Assembly: GCF_003259845.1 (NCBI RefSeq)
Contig: NZ_QLMJ01000001.1
Location: forward strand, 682,001-746,000
DNA length: 64,000 nt
Origin: Actinoplanes lutulentus
GTDB lineage: Bacteria; Actinomycetota; Actinomycetes; Mycobacteriales; Micromonosporaceae
Direction of reading: 5' to 3'
The notes under the pieces were generated by a model. That model worked only from the letters and a program-made list of their open reading frames with translations, made no database searches and was not told where the DNA came from. This document shows positions 16,723-24,853 of the stretch, one piece after another; within the stretch, counting starts at the first letter, position 1, and each line of letters starts with the position of its first letter. A program made the translations under genes and the position numbers.

Positions 16723-17712
16723 GCACGGGTTCCAGCCGTCGGCGCCGCGCAGGGCGGCGTCCACCGTGTAGGTACGCGCTTCCTCATCGGTGAGCTGCGG
16801 CCGGTCGGCGGTGATCGTCGCGCCCGGGCCTGCGTTGCGGTACTCGGCGAACCGGGCCTCCTCCCACGGCCACACCCCGAAGTCGGTCCACGGCGCCGCC
16901 GGGATGTGCGCGCCGATCCACGACTCCCGGATGATCGTCTGCCCGATCGCCTCCGGGTCCTGGCTGGGATGCCACGGCCGGCCCAGGAAGACGGTGCCGT
17001 CGGGTGCGTCCGAGGTGAACCGGGACCGGTGGAAGAGCAGGCCGTACGGGTTGGTCCGCAGGGTGCTGGGCGCGGTCACATACCCGTTCGGGGTGCTGCC
17101 CCTGTTCAGCGAATGGATGTGGCAGCGCTCGAAGGCGGCGGTGGCCCGGCCGAAGATGAAGTCGACGTCGCCCTCGACATAACAGTCCCGGAAGTAGTTC
17201 CGTCCCCCGTTGACGTAGAGGGTGTCCTGATTGCCGAGGAACCGGACCCGGTCGAACACCAGCTTGTCGGCGCGGGTCAGCACGGCGACCGCCTGCCGGT
17301 TGGTGATCTCCGGGTGGGCGGCCTCGTCGAAGAGGTTCGCGAAGGTGAGGCCGGTGACGCGCAGCCCGGCGCCGTCCACGGTGACCGAGGCGCTGCCCGA
17401 GGTGCCCCACGGTGTGCCGTCCGGTTTCAGGGTGCCGTTGGCCCGGTTGTCGGCGATCACCACGTCGGACGGTGAGCGGCCGAGCCCGCGCAGCTCGATC
17501 AGCGGTTTGGCCGCTGGGATGATCACCTGGCCGAGGTAGGTGCCGGGGCGAATGCCGATGACGGCGGGCTCACCGGCCGGGACGGCGTCGATCGCGGCCT
17601 GCAGGCTGGTGTGATCGCCGGTGCCGTCGAGGGCCACCGTCAGTCTCGTCCGCCGGGGTGCGGGCAGTACTGCGGCGGCTGCGGGAAGGGCGAGGAACGA
17701 ACGTCTGCGCAT
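16717..17712 (-). CDS. Secreted pectin methylesterase (CE8)
   Basis: A 331-residue carbohydrate esterase family 8 protein that removes methyl groups from homogalacturonan. The amino terminus MRRRSFLALPAAAAVLPA has a twin-arginine-like signal. The beta-helix landmarks are PGTYLGQV, TNRQAVAV, GNQDTLYV and DFIFGRAT (both with catalytic aspartates) and FLGRPWHP (substrate arginine). The ATG at 17712 follows GGAGG with 6-nt spacing. Length is normal for a bacterial enzyme. It is unrelated to the steroid genes; plant-debris degradation fits a soil actinomycete. A short GGGAAAG/CTTTCCC hairpin lies upstream at 17738-17753. Confidence 0.9.
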   Translation of the reverse strand: MRRRSFLALPAAAAVLPAPRRTRLTVALDGTGDHTSLQAAIDAVPAGEPAVIGIRPGTYLGQVIIPAAKPLIELRGLGRSPSDVVIADNRANGTLKPDGTPWGTSGSASVTVDGAGLRVTGLTFANLFDEAAHPEITNRQAVAVLTRADKLVFDRVRFLGNQDTLYVNGGRNYFRDCYVEGDVDFIFGRATAAFERCHIHSLNRGSTPNGYVTAPSTLRTNPYGLLFHRSRFTSDAPDGTVFLGRPWHPSQDPEAIGQTIIRESWIGAHIPAAPWTDFGVWPWEEARFAEYRNAGPGATITADRPQLTDEEARTYTVDAALRGADGWNPCG

Positions 17713-17796
17713 GGTCAACCTCCGACGCTTGAGCTGCGGGAAAGGGCTTTCCCTTCTTCCCGGCCCGCGCACGGTACGACTGCAACAAAATTCATG

Positions 17797-19731
17797 TCAA
17801 TGGATGCGTTGGGCCAGCAGGCTGTGCACCTCGTTGAGCAGTGTCTGCGAGTCGAACGGCTTGTGGATCAGTGGGGCGTTCTCCGGGATGGCCTGCCCGC
17901 CCGGCGCCGGGCCGCTCGTGTAACCCGACATGAACAGCACCGGCAGGTCCGGCCGGTCCTGGCGCAGCTCGGCGGCGAGCTGGGTGCCCGACATCCCCGG
18001 CATGATCACGTCGCTGAGCAGCATGTCGAACGTGAGCCCCTCCTCGCGGTACATCCGCAGCGCCTCCTGCGGATGCGGGGCGGACGCGACCTCGTACCCG
18101 GCCTTGCCGAGCAGGCGGCAGACGATGGCCCGGACCGCCTCCTCGTCCTCCACCACGAAGACCTTGCGGCCGTGGCCGGAACGGGCCGGCGCCGCCGGTG
18201 CGGCCGGGCTCACCCCGGGTGCCGCCTCCGCGCCCGCCGGCAGGCGAACCCGCAGCGTGGTGCCCCGGTCCTGCTCCGACTCCAGGCTGATGGTGCCGCC
18301 CGCGTCGGTCACCACCCCGTACGCCGTGGCCAGCCCCAGCCCGGTGCCGCTGCCCCGGCCCCGGGTGGTGAAGAACGGCTCGAACGCCCGCGCGAGAACC
18401 TCCGGCGGCATCCCGCAGCCGGTGTCGGTGATCGAGAGGCACACCTGGCGCTCGCCGCCGGCGGTCTGCTCCAGGCTGGTGGCGACGGTGAGCCGGCCGC
18501 CGTCCGGCATCGCGGCGCGCGAGTTCAGCACCGCGTTCATCATCACCTGCTCCAGCTTGCTGCGGTCCATCACGACCGGAGGCAGCCCGGACGCCAGATC
18601 GGTGACGAACTCGATGTCCTCGCCGAGGGTCCGGGCCAGCAGGCGCTGGGTATCCGCGGCGACCACGTTCAGATCGAGCACCTCGGGGCGGGACGGCTCG
18701 GATCGGCTGAAGATGAGCAGCTGCCGGGTGAGCGCGCTGCCCCGGTTCGCGGCCTGCTTGATCCCGGCCGCGTCGGCGTGCCCGGGATGCTCCTCGCCCA
18801 GCTCGTCGGCGAGCATGTCGGCGTACCCGGAGATCACCGCGAGGATGTTGTTGAAGTCGTGCGCGATACCGCCGGCCAGCTGACCCAGCGAGTCGAGCCG
18901 TTCCGACTGCCGTAGCTGCTGCTCCAGCTCGTTGCGCTCCTGCTCGGCGGCGATCCGTTCGCTGACGTCGCGCAGGATGCCCTCGACCGCGACCACCCGG
19001 CCGTTCTCGTCGGTGACCCGGCCGGCCCGCTGCTCGATGTAGACGATCTCCGAGTCCGGGCGGCGCAACCGGAACGTGATGGTGCCGGTCCGCAACGCCC
19101 GCCAGGACTGCTCGAAGAGCGCCAGGTCGTCGGGCAGCACGCTGTCCAGGATCAGCCGGGGGTTGGCGTAGTACTCCTCGGCGCGACGGCCGGTGATCGA
19201 CTCGACGGCCCGGCTCAGGTACTCCATGCCCGGCTCGGGTTCCAGCCGGTACCGGAAGATGATGTCCTGGGCGTGCTCGGCCAGCAGGCGGAACCGTTCC
19301 TCGCTGTCCCGCAGCGCCGCCTCGGCCCGGCTGCGCTTGGTGATATCGGTGGAGATGCCGGCCACCGCGTACGCGTGCCCGTCCGCATCGATCAGCGGGA
19401 ACTTCACCGTGATGTACGCGCGCGAGCCGTCCTCGCCCGGCGCCTCCTCCTCCATCTGCACCGGCACGCCACCGGCCAGCGCTTCCAGGTCGTTCTGCCG
19501 GAACGCGTCAGCGATGTCGCGCGGGAACAGGTCGTGGTCGGTGAGCCCCACGATGTCCTCGCGGCGCAGGCCGAACAGGCGCTCGTACTCGCGGTTGACC
19601 AGCAGGTATCGGCCGTCGGCGTCGCGCATGTAGATCACCGCGGACGTGTGGTCGATCAGCGCCATCAGCTGGTCACGACCGATCTCCGCCAACGGTGACG
19701 TCGTACCTGGCTTCACCTCGCCCCCGCTCAA
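17797..19731 (-). CDS. PAS-PAS hybrid sensor histidine kinase with receiver domain
   Basis: A 644-residue cytoplasmic sensor with no membrane segment. Order: two PAS/PAC domains (about 20-135 and 145-265, each ending in a DIT/DVS element), a dimerisation/phosphoacceptor domain with His in GGIAHDFNNILA near 300, an HATPase domain with NSRAAMPDGG, DTGCGM and GSGTGLGLA, and a carboxy-terminal receiver with DEE and the phosphoacceptor aspartate in LLSDVIMPGMSG. The architecture is that of soluble hybrid kinases that pass phosphate within one chain. Start TTG at 19731 overlaps the upstream stop. No output regulator is adjacent, so the partner is unknown. Confidence 0.88.
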   Translation of the reverse strand: MSGGEVKPGTTSPLAEIGRDQLMALIDHTSAVIYMRDADGRYLLVNREYERLFGLRREDIVGLTDHDLFPRDIADAFRQNDLEALAGGVPVQMEEEAPGEDGSRAYITVKFPLIDADGHAYAVAGISTDITKRSRAEAALRDSEERFRLLAEHAQDIIFRYRLEPEPGMEYLSRAVESITGRRAEEYYANPRLILDSVLPDDLALFEQSWRALRTGTITFRLRRPDSEIVYIEQRAGRVTDENGRVVAVEGILRDVSERIAAEQERNELEQQLRQSERLDSLGQLAGGIAHDFNNILAVISGYADMLADELGEEHPGHADAAGIKQAANRGSALTRQLLIFSRSEPSRPEVLDLNVVAADTQRLLARTLGEDIEFVTDLASGLPPVVMDRSKLEQVMMNAVLNSRAAMPDGGRLTVATSLEQTAGGERQVCLSITDTGCGMPPEVLARAFEPFFTTRGRGSGTGLGLATAYGVVTDAGGTISLESEQDRGTTLRVRLPAGAEAAPGVSPAAPAAPARSGHGRKVFVVEDEEAVRAIVCRLLGKAGYEVASAPHPQEALRMYREEGLTFDMLLSDVIMPGMSGTQLAAELRQDRPDLPVLFMSGYTSGPAPGGQAIPENAPLIHKPFDSQTLLNEVHSLLAQRIH

Positions 19732-21047
19732 CCGGCCAGCTCCACCACCACGCGACCGGAACGTACCTCCTTCGGATGGCCGGCATCCGCGTTTTCGCTG
19801 GTAATCACCGGCCGCAGTGCGGCGAGCGTGTGGTTCTGGCGGGCCCGGGTGAGCCGTTCCAAGAACGTCTCCGTCATGCCGGTCGTCCCGGCCCGGTTGG
19901 ATACCAGCTCCTTGTCGCCGAGACCGGCCTCGTCGCGTAACCGCTGCGGCTTGAACAGGAACTTCTTGCTCAGCATCAGGTGCGCGCCGGCCGCGCGGGC
20001 GTGCATCGAGAGCAGCCGGTACCAGTCGATCAGGGCCGGGTGGTGCGCCACCAGGCGGCGCAGGTCGGCGTCGTCGAGCTCGCGCAGGCCTTGCTCGTCC
20101 GTGCCCACCGCGTCGAGCAGCCGGGCCGGCAGCGTCGGCATGTCCATCAGCCGGCTGAGGTCCTCGCGCTCGGCGGTGAGCAGGGCCGGGAAGAGCCGGC
20201 GGGCCTGCTGGTCGTAGTCGTCCACGGCGAGGCCGAGCAGGAAGTCCCGTTTCAGCGCCTCCGGGTCGAGGGCGCCGCTCGGCGAGATGTCGCCGAGGGT
20301 CCAGTGCGCGGCGAACTGGCGGAACACGTCCATGAAGTGCTCGGCCGGCATGGTCTGATCCGGCGGCAGTGCCGCGAAGTCGACCATGAGGCGGCGCAGC
20401 GCGTCGAGCAGAACGGTCGCGAGGCGTACCGAAAGGCGGGCGTCCTCGCAGGTCAGGCCGGCTTCCTCACGGGTGAACGGGCAGAGCAGGTTGTTGACCG
20501 CCATCTCCACCACTTCACCCTGCTTGACCAGCAGGAAGAACCGTTCCTCGCCGGGGCTGCCGGTGTAGCTGCGGATCCGGCCGTCGTCGAAAACGCCGGG
20601 CAGGACGGCCAGCACCTCCTCGCCGAGGCGTACCTGGACCGTTCCGACGTTCCACCGCACCAGCGAGGCGAAGCTGTCCCGCTCGTAGTGCCCGGTGCCG
20701 GTGTGCGCCGCCAGTGCCTCGAAGTACGCACGGAACGGTATCCGTTCCGGCCCCGCCACCAGCTCGGCGAACGCGTCGTCGGGGTGGGTCGGCCCGCCCG
20801 GCGCGTGCTCCTGATAGTGCCGGGCCACCGAGGCGCCGATGAAACCCAGGTTCACCACGAGCTGCTGGGCCTGCAACGGGGTCAGCTGGGCGACCTCCGG
20901 CAGGTGGTCCAGCACGTGCTCGCCGACCTCGGTGTGCAGCAGCTCGGGTGGGGCGTCGTGCTGCAGGATCGCTCGGTTCAGGCGGGGCAGTTCGTGCAAC
21001 ACCCAGTCGCCGATCTGTTCCGGAATCACACCCTTTCTATTCGGCAA
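19728..21047 (-). CDS. Unassigned 439-residue soluble protein, possibly PrnB/IDO-like
   Basis: I do not recognise this protein with certainty. It is soluble, rich in alpha-helix, with no signal peptide. SFASLVRWNVGTVQV, RSYTGSPGEERFF, HARAAGAHLMLSKKF and SNRAGTTGMTETFLERL are the most distinctive stretches. The YTG-P-E element, followed by a late H-L pair and a glycine/threonine loop, recalls the heme-dependent PrnB/indoleamine-dioxygenase superfamily, but this is a weak resemblance by eye. It is translationally coupled to the hybrid kinase (overlapping stop/start). Start TTG at 21047 has no convincing ribosome site. Confidence 0.6.
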   Translation of the reverse strand: MPNRKGVIPEQIGDWVLHELPRLNRAILQHDAPPELLHTEVGEHVLDHLPEVAQLTPLQAQQLVVNLGFIGASVARHYQEHAPGGPTHPDDAFAELVAGPERIPFRAYFEALAAHTGTGHYERDSFASLVRWNVGTVQVRLGEEVLAVLPGVFDDGRIRSYTGSPGEERFFLLVKQGEVVEMAVNNLLCPFTREEAGLTCEDARLSVRLATVLLDALRRLMVDFAALPPDQTMPAEHFMDVFRQFAAHWTLGDISPSGALDPEALKRDFLLGLAVDDYDQQARRLFPALLTAEREDLSRLMDMPTLPARLLDAVGTDEQGLRELDDADLRRLVAHHPALIDWYRLLSMHARAAGAHLMLSKKFLFKPQRLRDEAGLGDKELVSNRAGTTGMTETFLERLTRARQNHTLAALRPVITSENADAGHPKEVRSGRVVVELAG

Positions 21048-21086
21048 ATGCCCGGGTGAATGTGAGTCGCTGGAATCGCAGTTTAT

Positions 21087-21426
21087 CGAAAAACCGGATA
21101 TTCAGCGTATTCCGTACCCGGTGTCGCCCTCGGCCTCTGGTACCGCGGCCGCGAGTACGTGCGCGGTTTCGGCGTCACCAGCCTGGCCGGCCCAGCACCG
21201 GTCGACACCTGGTCCTGGAGGCCCCGGCTTCGTCAGGGTTCCTGGCTATCCGGTGGGACGGCGTGGAGGCGATGCGGCTGGGCTTCTACCGCAAGGATTA
21301 CGCGGTCGTGCATCTGCCGGACGGCACCCCCACCACCCAGCGCGTCATTTTCGTCCGCGGTCCGGACGGTTCGGTGAAGTGGCTCCGCTTCGGCGGCCGC
21401 TGAAGTGGCTCCGCTTCGGCGGCCGC
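21087..21426 (+). pseudogene. Remnant of a beta-lactamase-family serine hydrolase
   Basis: Two pieces of one protein lie in different frames. At 21.10-21.21 kb the frame reads VPGVALGLWYRGREYVRGFG, the amino terminus of class-C-like serine hydrolases, followed by PVDTWSW. From about 21.22 kb another frame reads WDGVEAMRLGFYRKDYAVVH and VKWLRFGGR, the carboxy-terminal beta-domain of the same family. The SxxK catalytic core between them is absent, so about 300 residues have been deleted. A 26-bp duplication then adds a premature stop at 21401. No functional enzyme is possible. Confidence 0.7.
21375..21426. repeat. 26-bp perfect tandem duplication in the serine hydrolase remnant
   Basis: TGAAGTGGCTCCGCTTCGGC plus GGCCGC occurs twice in a row without a mismatch. 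The unit is not a multiple of three and its TGA closes the reading frame; reading on through the second copy in the original frame would give LRFGGRLLRRG, probably the ancestral carboxy terminus. The perfect identity suggests a recent event. Confidence 0.9.
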
Positions 21427-21636
21427 CTGCTGCGCCGAGGCAGTGGGTCGGTCGGGACGCTGCGCGTTGGCAAGAGCTTGCCGTTCCGCTTGCGCCCTTA
21501 CATCTAGAGCGCTGTTTGCCATGTGATGTGACCCGCGCTGAACTCGCCAGGCGCGTTGCTCAGCTCGATCTTGTCGAGTTTGTGCGGCCCGATCGCGTCA
21601 AACTCCTCAAGATCGACGGGCCTTCGCGCAGGACCT

Positions 21637-21810
21637 GGCCGTAGCGCGGCTTACGCTGGGTTCCGGGTCAGGCTCGGCATGCCAGGCGGCCGGGTGCGAC
21701 CCCGGGCCGTAGCGCCGGATGCGCTCGGCTCCGGGTCAGGCTTGGGGCCCCAAACGGCCGAGTGCGACATCGGGCCGTAGCGCCGGTTGCGCTTGGCTGT
21801 GCTCCGTGGC
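21637..21810. repeat. 68-bp tandem repeat, about 2.6 copies
   Basis: Copies start at 21637, 21705 and 21773, a period of exactly 68. Each begins GGCCGTAGCGC; the first two share TTCCGGGTCAGGC or TCCGGGTCAGGC, then GGCGGCCG/AACGGCCGAG and GTGCGAC. The third is truncated near 21810. No gene covers this stretch. Confidence 0.75.
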
Positions 21811-22160
21811 TGTTCAGTGCCCGTTTTGTGATTGATGCGGCGCAGCCAGGCCGGGCTGGGTGAGCACGCCGCAGCCTTCAGCGCTTCGTTGTCACAGACA
21901 GTGCCGGCTCGGTGGGGGTGCCTCGCGGATCTTGGATGATCGCGGTCGCTATAACCCCCGTAGAACTCCACGAATACGCGATAGCCGTGGCCATGACCCG
22001 CCCGGCGGTCACGCTGCGTTGCCGTCGCGTCGGGCATGCGCTCCCGGGGCTACCTTTCGCCCGATTTGCGAACTCCGCGACACGGTTAGCATGACGATTG
22101 CCCCTCGTTGGTGATCAACACCGAGCCCGAACACGTCACCCTCCACGGGCGCCCGCCGCT

Positions 22161-22341
22161 GCGTGTCGATTTCGGGTGCGGAGCGCGCCCCAACTCGACA
22201 CGCGGGGGGCGAGACCGGCGCAGCGTGTCGACTTTCGGTGCGGAATGCGCCCCAACTCGACACGCAGGAATGGGATCGGCCTGGTGGGTGCCCCAACTCG
22301 ACACGCAGGGCGGACGCCGGTGCTGGGTGTCGAGTTGGGGC
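22161..22341. repeat. Dispersed palindromic repeat units with core CCCCAACTCGACACGC
   Basis: Three direct copies of G(C/T)GCCCCAACTCGACACGC lie at 22185-22203, 22247-22265 and 22288-22306. Three inverted copies lie at 22161 and 22223 (GCGTGTCGA...) and 22325-22341 (GGTGTCGAGTTGGGGC). Neighbouring inverted/direct pairs can fold into stem-loops with a 9-bp GCGTGTCGA/TCGACACGC stem. This resembles REP-type extragenic elements. The 22.0-22.5 kb interval contains no credible gene. Confidence 0.7.
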
Positions 22342-22363
22342 TGTGTTCTGTGGGGCGGATGGG

Positions 22364-22497
22364 GGCGCACTGTGTGCTCCCGTGCACCGTGTACCCCGGC
22401 GCACCGTGTGCTCCCGTGCGCCCTGTGCCCCGGCGCACCGTGTGCTCCCGTGCGCCTTCACCCCGGCGCACCGTGTGCCCCTGTCCACGTGCACTCA
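22364..22497. repeat. Four 34-bp tandem hairpin repeats
   Basis: Units start at 22364, 22398, 22432 and 22465. The consensus is GGCGCACCGTGTGCTCCCGTGCGCC with a 9-nt variable tail. GGCGCAC and GTGCGCC form a 7-bp stem around an 11-nt loop in the best copies. The array ends about 30 bp before the stop of the amidohydrolase gene and could act as its transcription end. Confidence 0.75.
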
Positions 22498-22529
22498 CCT
22501 TGTCGGTGGACGGCCCGTTTTGGCGGGGT

Positions 22530-24098
22530 TCACTCCACCTGGGTGCCGGCTACCACGGTGCCTACCACCGGCAGGTGAGGTAGGTCCTCCGGGGCGCAGT
22601 CGACCGGGTCTCCACTGAACACCGTGAAATCGGCGTCGAAGCCCGGTGCGATGCGGCCCCGGTGCCCCTGCTCGCCTGAGGCGAGCGCGGCCTGTGTCGT
22701 GAAACCCTCCAGTACCTGCAGCGCGGTCAACGCCTGCTCCGGCTGCATCGGTACGGCCGACGGCCGGTCGAAACGGCGCCGCAAACGGGCATCGGCCATG
22801 ATCCAGCGGGGGTCGTAGGGCGCGATCGGCCAGTCCGAGCCCAACGCCACCACGCCACCGGCGGCGCGGATGTCGTTCCAGCGGAAGCCGTGGTCCACCC
22901 GGACATCGCCGAGCCGTACGGACCATGAATCCGAGCGGTCCGCGTTGTTGAAGCACGTGCAGTGCAGCGGCTGCATGCTTGCCGCCGCGGCGCCGTCGGC
23001 GAAGAGTTTGACCAGGTCGTCGGGGATGGTCTCGACGTGTTCGATGCGGTGCCGGGCGGTGCCGGGTGGAAGCGACGCGAAGATGTTCAGCACTTCGCGG
23101 ACGGCACGGTCGCCGATCGCGTGCACGGAACAGTTGACGCCCGCCGCGTGCAGGTCGGACACGACACCGCGGAATCTGTCGAAGTCGCGCCACAGCGAGG
23201 AGAGGCCTTCGCCGCGGGTGTCGGCGTACTCCAGCCAGGCGGTGCCGCCGTCGACGGTTCCATCGACGACCAGCTTGATGCCTTCGACCCGCCAGCGCCG
23301 GCCGCCCTGTCCCAGCTTGGCGACGACATCCGGATAGGAGTCCTCGGGCATGAGCATCGGGTTGAAGCCCATCCGCAGCGGCAGTTCACCCTGTTCTTCG
23401 AGCATGGTGACGAGTTCGCGCGCCGGGTCGTGGAAGTCCATGGCGTGCAGCCCGGTGTATCCGACCGCTGCCATCCCGCGCAGCAGCGTTCGCAGCGAAG
23501 CCGCCTGAGCGGCCGCGGACGGCGTGGGAATGACCCGTTCGACCAGGTCGGAGGCATCGGATTCGAGCAGGTAGCCGGTCGGCACCCCGTCGGCGTCGAC
23601 GGCGACGCGTGAACTGGAGGCGAACGAGCGAGCGCCCACAACGCCGGCCAGCTGCAGCGCGGAAGGCGACGCGATCGCCGAGTGAGCGTCATAAAGGACG
23701 ATGTAAGCCGGAATCCCGTCGAGCACCGGCCCGAGAGCTGCGGCTGACGGCTCTTCGGTACCGAAGACGACCGGGTTGAGCGCCCACGCCCGCAGCCACT
23801 CCCCCGGCGCCAGCGCCGCCCGCGCCTCCTCCAGCCGCGCGCGGACCTGCGACAACTCCAGCACGTCGGTCAGGTCCACCCCGGCGGTCAGCGACAGCCC
23901 GGACACCGGGTGGCTGTGCCCGTCGACGAGTCCGGGAGTGATCACCGCATCGCCGTAGTCGATCACCCGGGAGGCGGATCCCCGCAGGTCAGCCGCGTCG
24001 CCTGCGGCGACCACAACCCCGTCTCGCACCAGCACGCCGGTGACGTCCCCTTCAGCGAGGGTACGAATACGCCGGGCGACGAACAGCACCCCGCTCAT
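22530..24098 (-). CDS. YtcJ-like amidohydrolase (amidohydrolase family 3)
   Basis: A 522-residue metal-dependent hydrolase with an amino-terminal beta-sandwich (LFVARRIRTL) and TIM barrel. Metal-site motifs are DGHSHP (HxH), IKLVVDGT (carboxylated lysine), HAIGDRA, HRIEHVE and GSDWPI, the order typical of YtcJ/NfdA proteins that deformylate or deamidate small N-acyl compounds. It is the last of ten genes in the guanidino operon and overlaps the DDAH gene by ATGA. A role in removing an N-acyl or cyclic amide group from the imported compound is inference. Confidence 0.85.
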   Translation of the reverse strand: MSGVLFVARRIRTLAEGDVTGVLVRDGVVVAAGDAADLRGSASRVIDYGDAVITPGLVDGHSHPVSGLSLTAGVDLTDVLELSQVRARLEEARAALAPGEWLRAWALNPVVFGTEEPSAAALGPVLDGIPAYIVLYDAHSAIASPSALQLAGVVGARSFASSSRVAVDADGVPTGYLLESDASDLVERVIPTPSAAAQAASLRTLLRGMAAVGYTGLHAMDFHDPARELVTMLEEQGELPLRMGFNPMLMPEDSYPDVVAKLGQGGRRWRVEGIKLVVDGTVDGGTAWLEYADTRGEGLSSLWRDFDRFRGVVSDLHAAGVNCSVHAIGDRAVREVLNIFASLPPGTARHRIEHVETIPDDLVKLFADGAAAASMQPLHCTCFNNADRSDSWSVRLGDVRVDHGFRWNDIRAAGGVVALGSDWPIAPYDPRWIMADARLRRRFDRPSAVPMQPEQALTALQVLEGFTTQAALASGEQGHRGRIAPGFDADFTVFSGDPVDCAPEDLPHLPVVGTVVAGTQVE

Positions 24099-24853
24099 CC
24101 GCGCACCCGCACCGAAAGGCAGGTGACGCAGCCTTCGAGCTTCTCGAACTCGCTGATGTCGACGGCCACGACCCGCAGACCCCGGGCCTCGAAGATGGCA
24201 GCCGACTCAGGCGCGGCCGAGCTCATCAGCACTGTCGACGAGTCCAGCACCACCACATGAGCACCGGGCTCCTCCGGGACCTCCAGATAGGACGGAAAGA
24301 TCGTCGGATCGTCAACCACTGGTCCGTACCCAATGATCGTGCCGTCCGGGAGCGCGGTGATCGCGCTCTTGAGATGCAGTGCCTTGGTGACCGGGACTGC
24401 GACGACGGTCCAGCCGCGGGGTTCGAGCAGGCCGCGCAGCTGGCCGACCGCGGCCTCGTTGGTGGTGCCGGTGAGGCCGACGTACGCGGTGGTGCCGACC
24501 TTGAGCACGTCACCGCCGTCGAGGGTGCCCTCGGTGATGGTGGCCGTCTCGAAGCCGAGCTCGCGGATCTTCTTCTCGGTCGCGACCGTCTCCGGATTGC
24601 GAGCCGGCTCGGCGGGGTTGGTGACGACGGCCAGGTCACCGAACATCACTACGGCGTCCTCGATGAAGACCGAGTCGGGCAGCGTGTCGTCGAGCTCGAC
24701 GCTGACGGTGGGCCAGCCGTTCGATTCCAGCGCGGCGACGTATCCGGCCCACTGCCGGCGGGCGAGTTCGAGGTCGAGCGGCCGGCGTTCGATGAACGTG
24801 ACGACACCGTCGGCGAGCGTCGCGGCAGGCGGCCGGACCAGGGCGTAACTCAT
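24095..24853 (-). CDS. ddaH: Dimethylarginine dimethylaminohydrolase family protein
   Basis: A 252-residue pentein-fold hydrolase. Guanidino-site residues are in SVFIEDAVV (acidic pair), GTLDGGDVL and the catalytic histidine in LHLKSA; the nucleophile cysteine is in the terminal GCVTCLSV. DDAH hydrolyses N-omega-methylated arginines to citrulline and methylamines; relatives act on arginine or other amidino compounds. Its position directly after agmatine deiminase and carbamoylputrescine amidase, with 4-nt overlaps on both sides, points to breakdown of an arginine-like guanidino compound. Whether the substrate is dimethylarginine cannot be read from the sequence. Confidence 0.87.
   Translation of the reverse strand: MSYALVRPPAATLADGVVTFIERRPLDLELARRQWAGYVAALESNGWPTVSVELDDTLPDSVFIEDAVVMFGDLAVVTNPAEPARNPETVATEKKIRELGFETATITEGTLDGGDVLKVGTTAYVGLTGTTNEAAVGQLRGLLEPRGWTVVAVPVTKALHLKSAITALPDGTIIGYGPVVDDPTIFPSYLEVPEEPGAHVVVLDSSTVLMSSAAPESAAIFEARGLRVVAVDISEFEKLEGCVTCLSVRVRG

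Noticed and set aside
17738..17753. GGGAAAGGGCTTTCCC hairpin upstream of the pectinesterase
   Set aside because: A 7-bp stem with a 2-nt gap cannot form a good loop and lacks a T-run; it is not listed as a terminator.
22364..22497. Possible CRISPR array
   Set aside because: Units are contiguous 33-34-bp repeats without unique spacers and no cas gene is present.
22098..22618. Overlapping 150-160-codon frames in the repeat island
   Set aside because: They translate the palindromic and 34-bp repeats (PTRHAG, RAPCAPV type strings) and have no protein character.
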